Source of the DNA: Bacillus sp. SLBN-46
GTDB taxonomy: Bacteria; Bacillota; Bacilli; Bacillales; Cytobacillaceae
Direction: 5' to 3'
DNA: 64,000 bases
Assembly (NCBI RefSeq): GCF_031453555.1
Contig: NZ_JAVIZM010000001.1
Coordinates: 4,813,501 to 4,877,500, forward strand
Shown: positions 33,295-41,760 of the stretch, one piece after another
Position numbering within the stretch: the stretch's first letter is position 1
Layout: each line of letters starts with the position of its first letter
Position numbers and translations under genes: made by a program
The notes under the pieces: generated by a model
Told to the model about the DNA's origin: nothing
Database searches by the model: none
The model's input: the letters and a program-made list of their open reading frames with translations, nothing else

Positions 33295-34560
33295 TTACTC
33301 TTCGACGTAAGGAATGGTTAGTGGACCTAACGGTAAAACAGCGATCGACATATTTTCACCGTAAGTTTGCTTTAATTCCTCCAACGTTTGTTCAATATTA
33401 TGGGAGGGTTTTAACATGGTACCAAGTACTTGTTCATCAGATAGCTGTGAGAAAACATGGATATCTGCCCAAACCTGGGTGACTGCTTGCTTCTGAACCT
33501 GCCATTGATCAAACATTTTAAAGTTCGGATCATTGATCAAATCTAATAAAGCTTGCGGGCTTTCAGCTAATTCGAATATTTTCGAATAGTTACCATGACT
33601 TGGGAGTCCATCCGAACATTCGGAAGCGACAATAATCGCTCCTCCTTCTTTAACGATTTTATGAGCGGCACTCATTCCTTTAACAGCTTGATAAAGATTT
33701 TGATCAAGTGGGTAACCGGAATTTGAAGTAATCACAACATCAAATCGCTCATCACATCGGATCATGGCATGTTCTTTCACAAATGCGCAACCTTTGTCGT
33801 GTGCTTCATACAATTCACCCGCAAACACTGCCGTAATTTCCTTTTCTCGATTTAACGTTACATTTAACATAAAACTTGGTTTACACATCCGATTTATTTC
33901 ACGAGTCATCTCTTGAACAGGATTATCCACCATATTTCCCCAAGTTGAGCGTGCATCCCCTATCATTCTAGCGTTATGGAAGGTCATGATCGTTTCAATT
34001 CCAGCTATACCAGGCATAATTCCTTTTGGACCTCCTGAAAACCCAGCAAAAAAATGCGGCTCGATAAAACCTGTGACAATTCGAAAGTCAGCTTCTACAT
34101 ATTCCTTATTTAAGTATACATCACACCCAAACTTACTCTTACCAATATTAACTAATGTTTCTTTATCATGACATTGATTGTTAATGATGCGCACATTATC
34201 TACTACCCATTCCCCAAGCATCTGTACAAATTCTTCTTTTGTTTGGTCACGGTGAGTACCTGTTCCATTAATAATGACAAAGTTTTCTAAAGGAACATGG
34301 TCAAGTGTTTGAATCAATATCGGCACTAGTTTGTGATTCGGTGTAGGTCGGGTAATGTCACTAATAACTATTGCCACAGTATCAGTAGACTTCACCATTT
34401 CCCTTAGAGGTGGTGTACCAATAGGATTGTTCAAGGCAGCTTTTATCGCTTCCTCATCATGATCCAATCCTGGCAAATGATTGGGTTCTACAATAAAGGC
34501 ATGATCAGGTATATTAACGGTTAAACCGTTTTTTCCATATAGTAAGGTTGTTTCCATCAC
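33295..34560 (-). CDS. larA: LarA-family nickel-dependent 2-hydroxyacid racemase/epimerase
   Basis: 421-aa enzyme that uses the Ni-pincer cofactor for hydride transfer at C2 of a hydroxy acid. The four key residues of L. plantarum LarA (H108, H174, K184, H200) correspond with constant offset to H103 (GTHRDQ), H169 (EPHFFAGF), K179 (GGPKGIM) and H195 (TFHNARM). SDITRP (67-72) and the cofactor-attachment lysine motif are intact, so it is probably active. LarA members act on lactate, malate, gluconate and other acids. The sugar-acid genes around it argue against lactate. Confidence 0.9.
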   Translation of the reverse strand: MMETTLLYGKNGLTVNIPDHAFIVEPNHLPGLDHDEEAIKAALNNPIGTPPLREMVKSTDTVAIVISDITRPTPNHKLVPILIQTLDHVPLENFVIINGTGTHRDQTKEEFVQMLGEWVVDNVRIINNQCHDKETLVNIGKSKFGCDVYLNKEYVEADFRIVTGFIEPHFFAGFSGGPKGIMPGIAGIETIMTFHNARMIGDARSTWGNMVDNPVQEMTREINRMCKPSFMLNVTLNREKEITAVFAGELYEAHDKGCAFVKEHAMIRCDERFDVVITSNSGYPLDQNLYQAVKGMSAAHKIVKEGGAIIVASECSDGLPSHGNYSKIFELAESPQALLDLINDPNFKMFDQWQVQKQAVTQVWADIHVFSQLSDEQVLGTMLKPSHNIEQTLEELKQTYGENMSIAVLPLGPLTIPYVEE

Positions 34561-34662
34561 TAAATCCCTCTCTTTTTGTTATTTATGCAAGTCAACTTAT
34601 TACATCTACATAGAGGAAACATAAATTTTTAATTTACTGAAAATTTTTCCAATAAAATAATC

Positions 34663-34690
34663 TCACCCCTGAAAGAGTACTCAGGGGTGA
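34663..34690. terminator. Terminator after the KdgT-like gene
   Basis: TCACCCCTGA and TCAGGGGTGA form a perfect 10-bp stem with an 8-nt loop and AT-rich flanks. It separates the permease gene from larA, so larA probably has its own promoter in 34561-34660. Confidence 0.8.
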
Positions 34691-34695
34691 AATTT

Positions 34696-35812
34696 TTATT
34701 TTGCAATTGATTGTGGAGTAGCTTGGTTGGTTGCAACAACTTCAAGTTTACCATCAATTCCTTTTCTCTTTTGGTACTTATCAACAAGGATAACAGCAAT
34801 TGGGCACAAAATAGCAGTTGTCAAAACAGATATAGAAATTTGAGCTGTTGCAAGGTTAGCAATTTCTGCGTAACTAGCTGCTTCCGCTTTACTCATCATC
34901 CCTGCCCCAGCTGCGACTGCTGCTGCAGCTGCAATTGCTGCTGGAGTACCAACCGCGTTACCTGCAGTAGAAGCTTCTGAGACTGGTGCAATCAGACTTT
35001 TTTCTCTAAATAATTTAAATACTAATATTCCAGTAGTTGCTGTAAGACCAGTAGTAAGAATTCCTAGTGTTAGGCCTGCTGCTACAACGGAAGGATTAAA
35101 GAAACTAGCAAAGTTCATTCCTGCACCTAAAGCAAAGGCAAAGAACGGTACCGGTAAAATTTCTCCTGCTTTTAGGAATTCACGAATTTCAGGATCTAAG
35201 TTTCCTAGAATCATTCCAATTGCAATAGGTAATAAAACAGCAATAAATGCTATAACCGGAAATTTAGAACCTAATAATCCTAAAGACATTAGAGTAAAGA
35301 AAGGACCGTCATTCAGAGATAAAACCGCAACTGCTCCTACATCTGAACGGTTGCCATATTGACCGGTTAATGCCGCATACATTCCACCATTACCATTTGT
35401 CATTGCTGCAATAATAGCAACTGTTGAAAGACCAAAAAAGTCCTGCCATTGGATCAAATAGGTATCCGAATAATACCCCTATCCCTAATCCTGTTAAATA
35501 TTTAGAAGTAGTAAGTAAGACGCCCTTTTTTAAGGCTGATCCTCCCACTCTTAAATTCATTTGGCTTCCTGCACTAAATAGAAATAATGCAATTAAGACA
35601 AGTGCGCCATTTTTAAATAGGGCTTCTGAGAATCCTCCTATTCTCAGAAACTCAAAATTCCCTTCTGGTGTTTGAGAAACTCCTAGAGATTTTAAAAAGT
35701 CCATTACAACCGGTATATGCAGTTGGTCGACAGTATTTAGTAGTGCCCCTAGCATTAACGGTACAACCATGAGACCTCCAGGGACTTTTTCGATTGTTTG
35801 TTTAATTTTCAT
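34696..35812 (-). pseudogene. kdgT: KdgT-like sugar-acid permease, frameshifted
   Basis: Two overlapping ORFs form one permease. The N-terminal part (35812 to about 35440) reads MKIKQTIEKVPGGLMVVPLM up to GYLFDPMAGLF. The C-terminal part (about 35430 to 34696) continues GLSTVAIIAAMTNGNGGMYA, then ALTGQYG, the typical 2-keto-3-deoxygluconate permease segment. The joint is a run of six A (35434-35439 on plus). Five bases would restore the frame (MAGLFGLSTVA). It is either a real one-base insertion or a homopolymer sequencing error. Ten or more helices are predicted. It directly follows the glycerate kinase gene. Confidence 0.85.
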
Positions 35813-36973
35813 TTACGTGACCACCTTTCTAGATATTAATGTTTGATAGTAAAAAAAGGACCTTACTACTTGTTCTGCACTTTGTACTAATAAATCTGCC
35901 GCATTCTCGATGGCTTCACTTAATGTCATTGGTTGATTCATAATACTATTAACGCTAACAATACCATGTTGATATAAAACATCTATACCTGTTCCGATAG
36001 ATCCGGCAAGAATAATCGTTGGAATATTCTGTAATTTAGCAGCCTGAGCTACCCCCATCGGAGTCTTTCCTGAGGCAGTTTGAAAATCTACTTGTCCCTC
36101 TCCAGTAATAACAAGGTCGGCTCCCTCGAGGGCCGCTTGAAGTCCAGTATGTTCAATAACAACATCAATCCCTCGTTGCATACTAGAAGGAAAAAATGCT
36201 TGAAATGCCCCTCCAATTCCACCTGCAGCTCCTGCTCCTGGTAAATCATGAAGATGGATACCGGTTACTTTTTCGACTTCATCTGCCCAATGAGCTAGAC
36301 ATTTATCTAACAATTGAACCATGTCGGGAGTTGCTCCTTTTTGTGGACCAAACACATGTGATGCTCCATGTGGACCAATTAAAGGATTTTCTACATCAGA
36401 GGCAATCAAAAACCTGCAATCTTGGATTCTCTCGTCAAATTTTCTTAAATCGATAGAATGGATTTTTTTAAGCTCAGCACCACCAGGTGAAATGCTTTCA
36501 CCCTTTTCATCTAAAAGGGCTAAACCTAAGGCCTGGAGCATTCCCGCTCCCCCATCATTGGTAGCTGATCCACCTATTGCTAAAATGAATGACTTAAAGC
36601 CATCATCTAAAGCTTGCTTTATAAGTTCTCCTGTTCCAAAGGTAGTAGCTTTTAAAGGATTAAGCTCTTCTCGAGGTACTAATGATATCCCCGAGGCCTT
36701 AGCCATTTCAATGATACAGGTTTTTCCATCACCTAATATACCGTATTCAGCTTCCACCTTTTGACCTAGAGGTCCGGTAACATAGACTGGTATTTTTTGT
36801 CCATTAGTGGCAGCAACTAAAGTATCTAGAGTTCCTTCTCCCCCGTCAGCAACAGGAAGACAAAGACTAACGGAATCTGGAAATGCCTTGTGAATGCCTT
36901 TTTCTATTGCTTTAGCTGCTTCAACTGCCGTTAAACTCCCCTTAAATGAGTCTGGGGCTATGACAATTTTCAT
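35813..36973 (-). CDS. Glycerate kinase (GarK/GlxK type)
   Basis: 386-aa kinase of the glycerate kinase type-1 fold, forming 2- or 3-phosphoglycerate from D-glycerate. MKIVIAPDSFKGSLTAVEAA is the classic N-terminus. GGSATNDGGAGMLQALG and DLVITGEGQVDFQTASGKTP are the active-site motifs. The frame is open to 37054, but ATG 36973 with AAGGAGCGGTG before it is the real start. A cre box lies 14 bp upstream, and the CdaR gene is divergent, so the gene answers to sugar-acid induction and carbon catabolite repression. Confidence 0.93.
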   Translation of the reverse strand: MKIVIAPDSFKGSLTAVEAAKAIEKGIHKAFPDSVSLCLPVADGGEGTLDTLVAATNGQKIPVYVTGPLGQKVEAEYGILGDGKTCIIEMAKASGISLVPREELNPLKATTFGTGELIKQALDDGFKSFILAIGGSATNDGGAGMLQALGLALLDEKGESISPGGAELKKIHSIDLRKFDERIQDCRFLIASDVENPLIGPHGASHVFGPQKGATPDMVQLLDKCLAHWADEVEKVTGIHLHDLPGAGAAGGIGGAFQAFFPSSMQRGIDVVIEHTGLQAALEGADLVITGEGQVDFQTASGKTPMGVAQAAKLQNIPTIILAGSIGTGIDVLYQHGIVSVNSIMNQPMTLSEAIENAADLLVQSAEQVVRSFFYYQTLISRKVVT

Positions 36974-36987
36974 ATCACCGCTCCTTC

Positions 36988-37002
36988 CGAAAACGCTTTC
37001 AT
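36988..37002 (-). promoter_or_regulatory. cre box (CcpA site) before glycerate kinase
   Basis: On the minus strand ATGAAAGCGTTTTCG fits WTGNAANCGNWNNCW except for the last base. It lies 14 bp before the glycerate kinase ATG, where CcpA would block transcription. Confidence 0.65.
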
Positions 37003-37118
37003 TAATAATTTTCATTATACTAAGCTTGATTATAGAAAACATCGGGTGTACCATATAAAAAAAAGAGTTTATTTTTAGAATTTTTCGTATAGTTTAACTA
37101 AATTTTCGGAGGAAAAAT

Positions 37119-38225
37119 ATGTTAACAAGAGAAATTGCAAAAACCATTGTACTAGAAACCTCTCTTCGCCTAAACCGAAATATCAATATTATGGATGAAA
37201 AGGGGATTATCATTGCCTCGGGCGATACTTCTAGGATCGATGATATTCATGAGGGAGCACTTGAAGTTCTAAAAAGCGGTAAAACACTTATCATTCATCC
37301 CAATGAAAAAGGAGTTTGGAGAGGAGCTCAACCTGGCATTAACCTCCCTATTCTTTTTCAGGATAGAATTGTGGGAGTGATTGGGATTACGGGAAATCCT
37401 GAAGACATTAAAGAGCTTGGTGGCATCGTAAAAATGACTACTGAGCTCATGATTAAGGAGAAGTTTATTGCTTCTCAATTAGAATGGAAACAACGCACAA
37501 AAGAAATGATTATTGAAGAATTATTAAAGGGTTCTCCTTCCTATAGCAATATCGAACGTGGACTTAATCTAATTGGATTAAACCTTAAGTCACCATTTAT
37601 CACACATATCATTCAATTAACAGAACGGAACATAATGAATCAATCATTAACTGATAAAATGGAAGGAATCATTGGTGAAAAGCACGGGCTTGTTGGATTT
37701 ATTAGTATTAATCGAATGTTTGTTGCTTTTTTAGGATTAACTCAGCAAGAAGCAGACAAAAAGCTTCGGAGTATTTACCTTGAGTTGAAGAAACTCCGGT
37801 TGAAATTCCGGCTCGCCTACAGTACTCCTTTTCAATCAATGAGTAAATTTAACCAATCCTATATTGATTGTGACCTCGCCCTTAAAATTACGGATGTTGA
37901 AGAAGATTTAATTTCATTCGCTGAAGTGGAAGCTAAAGCCTTAATTTATAAAATAGATCGCGCCTGGGGTGAAAGGTTCTCCAATAGAATCATGAATAAA
38001 ACGTTAAATAAATTTGCTGATACTCTTGAAGCTTATTTTAAAAACAACTTAAATATCCAAAAGACTGCTGATGACCTATATCTTCACAGAAACACACTCA
38101 TTTATCGCCTCAATAAAATAGAAGAAGAAACAGGTTACGACCCCAAAGTGTTCAAAGATGCTTTAACTATTCAACTTGCCCTTTGGACAGATAAAAAATT
38201 AAAAAGCGAGGAATTCATTAAATAA
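37119..38225 (+). CDS. cdaR: CdaR-family sugar diacid/sugar acid regulator
   Basis: 368-aa activator. The N-terminal sugar-diacid recognition domain (about 1-135) starts LTREIAKTIVLETSLRLNRN. A middle GGDEF-like segment follows, and the C-terminal PucR-type HTH reads NIQKTADDLYLHRNTLIYRL, then NKIEEETG. CdaR proteins sense glucarate, galactarate or glycerate and activate the catabolic operon. It is divergent from glycerate kinase, which fits control of the glxK-kdgT and possibly the lar genes. ATG follows GGAGGAAA. Confidence 0.92.
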   Translation: MLTREIAKTIVLETSLRLNRNINIMDEKGIIIASGDTSRIDDIHEGALEVLKSGKTLIIHPNEKGVWRGAQPGINLPILFQDRIVGVIGITGNPEDIKELGGIVKMTTELMIKEKFIASQLEWKQRTKEMIIEELLKGSPSYSNIERGLNLIGLNLKSPFITHIIQLTERNIMNQSLTDKMEGIIGEKHGLVGFISINRMFVAFLGLTQQEADKKLRSIYLELKKLRLKFRLAYSTPFQSMSKFNQSYIDCDLALKITDVEEDLISFAEVEAKALIYKIDRAWGERFSNRIMNKTLNKFADTLEAYFKNNLNIQKTADDLYLHRNTLIYRLNKIEEETGYDPKVFKDALTIQLALWTDKKLKSEEFIK

Positions 38226-38343
38226 GGATTACAATATATTAATTATGATAATATTGAAACTTTCTTTGGGCTTATACGTATATGATCTTAGATAGAGGTT
38301 AAAAATTTGATTATCTAAAAAAATAATAGATGGGTGATTTATA

Positions 38344-38625
38344 GTGGGCTCTACAATTTTACTTATAGGAAGTTATGCTTTTGAAGCATATTATTGGCTT
38401 ATTCTCATATCAATCTTTGGTTCCTGGTTTCCTCAATTTCAGACTTCAAAAATTGGTGGGTGGGTTTACAAACTAGTCGAACCATATTTAGGTCTTTTCA
38501 GACGGTTTATCCCGCCTCTAGGACCGATTGACTTTTCACCGATCATTGCCTTATTTGTTTATCGCTATATCGGAGGCTTTGCGATGGAAGGACTACGCCT
38601 ATCCTTGGATACGATTGGAATATAA
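38344..38625 (+). CDS. YggT-family membrane protein
   Basis: 93-aa protein with two hydrophobic segments (about residues 5-27 and 65-90) and the conserved VEPYLGLFRRFIPPLGPIDF core of YggT/YlmG proteins. These are thought to act in membrane organisation, osmotic stress or cell division. Bacillus usually carries one ylmG copy in the division cluster, so this lone copy is probably a second one. GTG start, preceded by GGGTGA. A strong hairpin follows. Confidence 0.85.
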   Translation: MGSTILLIGSYAFEAYYWLILISIFGSWFPQFQTSKIGGWVYKLVEPYLGLFRRFIPPLGPIDFSPIIALFVYRYIGGFAMEGLRLSLDTIGI

Positions 38626-38633
38626 AACATTTG

Positions 38634-38658
38634 GCGAACAGTGCGGGGCACTGTTCGC
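38634..38658 (+). terminator. Terminator with GCGAACAGT stem
   Basis: GCGAACAGTGC and GCACTGTTCGC with a GGG loop, followed by TATTTTTTT. Confidence 0.9.
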
Positions 38659-38732
38659 TATTTTTTTCGAACTTGTTCCCTATGCGACCGTCCTCTCTTT
38701 CCCGTAACCACTTCGGCCCAGATGATAAAATA

Positions 38733-38763
38733 AAATAGACCTTCAGTTACTGAAGGTCTATTT
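38733..38763. terminator. Terminator at the end of the GGDEF gene
   Basis: AAATAGACCTTCAG and CTGAAGGTCTATTT form a 14-bp stem with a 3-nt loop. It overlaps the stop region of the minus-strand gene. Confidence 0.8.
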
Positions 38764-39445
38764 AACCTTGCTTTATTGTCTTTACTCTGGATTTGCGTTT
38801 ATACATATTTCGATCCGCAATAATCAATAATTCCTTCATTTCACAAGCATCACTTGGATAAACGGCTGTTCCGATGGAAACAGAAATATCCATTCCCATT
38901 TCTTTCGATAATTGAAACAAACCCGCTTCAATCTTTTTCGAAATGGCTCTCGTTCTTTTCAAGTCTGAATACGGGGATACAATAAGGAACTCATCTCCGC
39001 CCCATCTAGCGACAATATCTTGCTCAGTGGTGCTGTTTAAAAGAACTTTAGTGATCCTCGTGAGAACCATATCTCCGATTTTATGTCCATGCTGATCGTT
39101 TATTTGTTTAAAGTTATTGCAGTCAATTACAGAAATCGTTAAGTTTCCTATCTTTTTATCCATTTTGGCTAAAAGCTTTGGGGCACTTTGTGAGATAAAT
39201 CGCCGGTTATATAGCCCCGTCAAAGCATCTTTTTGCGAAAGAAATTTCGCTTTATCATATTGAAATCCTAACCACCAAAAGAACGGAGAAAGCAAGGGAA
39301 TAAAGACTAAGTCCCATTTATATTGACCATTCTCTATCATAAACACATAGGAACCTTCATAGTCTATTAAAAAATAAAAAGAATGCCAGCCTAAAACTAG
39401 AGTGATATAAATGATAACAATACTAATTCTCCCCGAATATCTCAT
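38762..39445 (-). CDS. Membrane-bound GGDEF diguanylate cyclase
   Basis: 227-aa enzyme with two N-terminal helices (about 8-26 and 45-62) and a GGDEF domain that makes cyclic di-GMP from GTP. The active-site loop is ARWGGDEFLIVSP. The domain begins KDALTGLYNRRF and includes SVIDCNNFKQINDQHGHKIG. The product-inhibition motif RxxD five residues before GGDEF is absent (TTEQD), so feedback inhibition is unlikely. The short sensor suggests response to membrane state. It is monocistronic. Confidence 0.9.
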   Translation of the reverse strand: MRYSGRISIVIIYITLVLGWHSFYFLIDYEGSYVFMIENGQYKWDLVFIPLLSPFFWWLGFQYDKAKFLSQKDALTGLYNRRFISQSAPKLLAKMDKKIGNLTISVIDCNNFKQINDQHGHKIGDMVLTRITKVLLNSTTEQDIVARWGGDEFLIVSPYSDLKRTRAISKKIEAGLFQLSKEMGMDISVSIGTAVYPSDACEMKELLIIADRNMYKRKSRVKTIKQG

Positions 39446-39687
39446 CTAGCACCCCCTTTTTTATATGCTAATTTTACTATAAAATAGGAAATTTGTTACA
39501 CATTTTGCTAAATTCAAGAAAAAATAATTCTACCTAAACCGACAAAAGTGGACAGGGGAACATTGCCGAGTAAAACTCACACATAAGAAAATCTTATACT
39601 AAAACATAAAAAAATGTAAATTTTATTAATCGAACATACAGGTTATGATTAAGACGAAATAGGAATTATAGAAAAGAAGGTTATCAG

Positions 39688-40929
39688 ATGAGAGACAGTA
39701 AATACTGGAATATAATGCTTTCTTCCACTTTATCTTCACTTGGCAGCTCTATGTATTTTATCGCCGTTGCCTGGATTTTATATAAGATGACGTCCAATGC
39801 GACCTATACAGGGTTGATGGTAGGTATGGGGTTCTTGCCTGGAGTGGTGCTCAATTTAGTCTTCGGAGTAATAGTAGACAAACAGAATCGAAAAAAATTG
39901 ACGGTCATATCACTTGGTGTTGTCACCGTTGCCATGATCATGCTTCTATTAGCCATGACTGGAAATATCCTTAAACCATGGATGATTATCCTTGTACACA
40001 TGATTGTTCAGACCTTTTCCTCTCTATTTAGAACAGCTCAACAAGCCTTCATCACTGAACTTTATAAGAAAGAGGACATCCCTCGTATCTTCAGTGAAAC
40101 GGGTTCGGCTGTTTCTGTCGGTGGTTTAATTGGCACCTCATTATGCGGCGCTATGTTAACTATTTTTCCAGCCAGTATTGTGATGTTATTTGTTTGTCTT
40201 ACCTTTGCCATTGGCACCGTGTGTATGATGCTAATTAAATATGTTCCTAGAGTAAATAATTCAAATAGTAGTTTTAAAGCAGGGTTGATTGACTTAAAGG
40301 ACAGTTTTGTCTATGTTCATAAAAATCGGCTTATGTATTCCTTATTATTAATTATGTTTGTTGGTCAGCTTGTTGTTCATACTTGTGCAGGTATGTTATC
40401 CGTGTACACAAGCTCGTACTTACACGGCACAAGTACTCTATATGGAATTTTAGAGTGCGCGACTTCTATTGGAGCCATTATTGCCGGTATAACAGCAACC
40501 TCCATTTTATATAAAAGCAAAAATTATGTTACTGGTCTGTCTTTCGGGATCACTTCCATTGGTTTGTTATTGATGATGTTTACTCGAAATAATATCGCTG
40601 CTTTTATCGCAATCCTCTTGATTGGGTTGGGTACCACTTGGGTCAGAGTATTGATGCAATCCGTCCAACAGGTCTATACCGAACCTGGCTATTACGGGCG
40701 GATGGCCGCCATGAGACAAACCATTAATCAAGGGGCCGTAACCATCGGAGCTCCACTTCTAGGATGGATTGCTGAACATCATGGGGTGAACAATGCTTAC
40801 GGTTCCCTATTAATTCCAGTGTTGGCCTTAATGGGATTCTCGCTACTTTTTGCCCCACAACAGACATTTAAGAGTGTCATAGGGTCGATGATTCCGCAAA
40901 ATCAAGGGGACAGTCCCCCGCTGCGTTAA
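39688..40929 (+). CDS. MFS transporter (MFS_3/macrolide-efflux-like)
   Basis: 413-aa facilitator with about 12 helices. The N-terminus YWNIMLSSTLSSLGSSMYFI and motif A-like GVIVDKQNRKKLTVISLG resemble the MFS_3 group (MefA, YxlH), which exports drugs or siderophores. The start ATG follows AGAAGGTT. The last seven codons and the stop lie inside a GC-rich palindromic repeat (40906), so the element supplies the natural C-terminus (GDSPPLR) and doubles as terminator. Confidence 0.85.
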   Translation: MRDSKYWNIMLSSTLSSLGSSMYFIAVAWILYKMTSNATYTGLMVGMGFLPGVVLNLVFGVIVDKQNRKKLTVISLGVVTVAMIMLLLAMTGNILKPWMIILVHMIVQTFSSLFRTAQQAFITELYKKEDIPRIFSETGSAVSVGGLIGTSLCGAMLTIFPASIVMLFVCLTFAIGTVCMMLIKYVPRVNNSNSSFKAGLIDLKDSFVYVHKNRLMYSLLLIMFVGQLVVHTCAGMLSVYTSSYLHGTSTLYGILECATSIGAIIAGITATSILYKSKNYVTGLSFGITSIGLLLMMFTRNNIAAFIAILLIGLGTTWVRVLMQSVQQVYTEPGYYGRMAAMRQTINQGAVTIGAPLLGWIAEHHGVNNAYGSLLIPVLALMGFSLLFAPQQTFKSVIGSMIPQNQGDSPPLR

Positions 40930-40950
40930 AGCAGTGAAGGGACTGTCCCC
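40906..40950. repeat. GC-rich palindromic repeat overlapping the MFS stop codon
   Basis: GGGGACAGTCCC and GGGACTGTCCCC enclose CCGCTGCGTTAAAGCAGTGAA. The loop resembles the GCGTTAACGC loop of the copies at 5897 and 6755, but the outer arms are of a related sub-type. Confidence 0.85.
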
Positions 40951-40955
40951 AATGA

Positions 40956-41594
40956 TTAAGGAATGATGATCTCCAGCTTTCCTTCTTTACTGGTCACTTC
41001 GACCACCTTGTCCACAAACAAATAAGGCGTATCAAACCGATCTTGCTTTTTGATATCCGCATAACTATTATTTGCAGTTAGCACTGGGAAAACTGCGTTG
41101 GTTTTTTTAAATAGATTTTGAGTAACCTCGATCTCCGCCATCAAAATAATTTCTTTATTGGAGATTGCAAAGAAAAGTTTCCCTATCTCTCTATCATTTT
41201 CATCCTTAATGGAAATCTGCTGTAGGATTGAAATCAGGCAGGTAACAAAATGATTAATTTTCTCATTGGCTACCCCCTCTAGCTGACAATCTGCCAAAAC
41301 TTTATTCAATCCCGCTCTGATTTCCTTAAAGGAAAACACATCTTCGATTCTAAGCGCCGCTTTCGTCCTACCAAGACTTTCAAACTTTTTCCTCGTCTCA
41401 AAAAGGTATTCCTTAATAACTCCATTATGCCGGCCACGGTTCAAAACAAAATCAGTGACCTCATTAATCCAGCGTATTTCCTTACCTTGATTTTTGATTA
41501 GTAGTAAAAATCCATAGATATCCTTCTCATCAAACGTACCTTCTGTCAGTTTTCCATAGTAGTAATTCAGTAATGATTGCTCTTTTATATCCAT
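40956..41594 (-). CDS. Hypothetical protein, 212 aa
   Basis: Unrecognised soluble protein, mostly alpha-helical in the first two thirds (MDIKEQSLLNYYYGKLTEGT, then FDEKDIYGFLLLIKNQGKEI). The C-terminal part is beta-rich (FFAISNKEIILMAEIEV, then DTPYLFVDKVVEVTSKEGKL). No signal peptide, no membrane helix and no familiar catalytic motif. ATG 41594 with an A/G-rich ribosome site is plausible. It is convergent with the MFS gene and divergent from the catalase gene. Confidence 0.7.
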   Translation of the reverse strand: MDIKEQSLLNYYYGKLTEGTFDEKDIYGFLLLIKNQGKEIRWINEVTDFVLNRGRHNGVIKEYLFETRKKFESLGRTKAALRIEDVFSFKEIRAGLNKVLADCQLEGVANEKINHFVTCLISILQQISIKDENDREIGKLFFAISNKEIILMAEIEVTQNLFKKTNAVFPVLTANNSYADIKKQDRFDTPYLFVDKVVEVTSKEGKLEIIIP

Positions 41595-41692
41595 TTCGTT
41601 TTCTCCTAGATGTCATGATACTACCTATTGTACATCAGATTGAATAACAAAAAACGAATTTCACAGATAAAAGATTTTGTGTCCAAAAAATC

Positions 41693-41718
41693 GTTTGGCC
41701 ATCTAATAATTGGGGTAT
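41693..41718 (+). promoter_or_regulatory. SigB-type general stress promoter of the catalase
   Basis: GTTTGG (-35) and GGGTAT (-10) with a 14-bp spacer fit the SigB consensus GTTTAA-N12-15-GGGTAT. It lies 42 bp before the catalase ATG. Confidence 0.75.
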
Positions 41719-41760
41719 CGAGAGCAGTAGGTAGATAACATTTACATAGGAGGGAAACGT

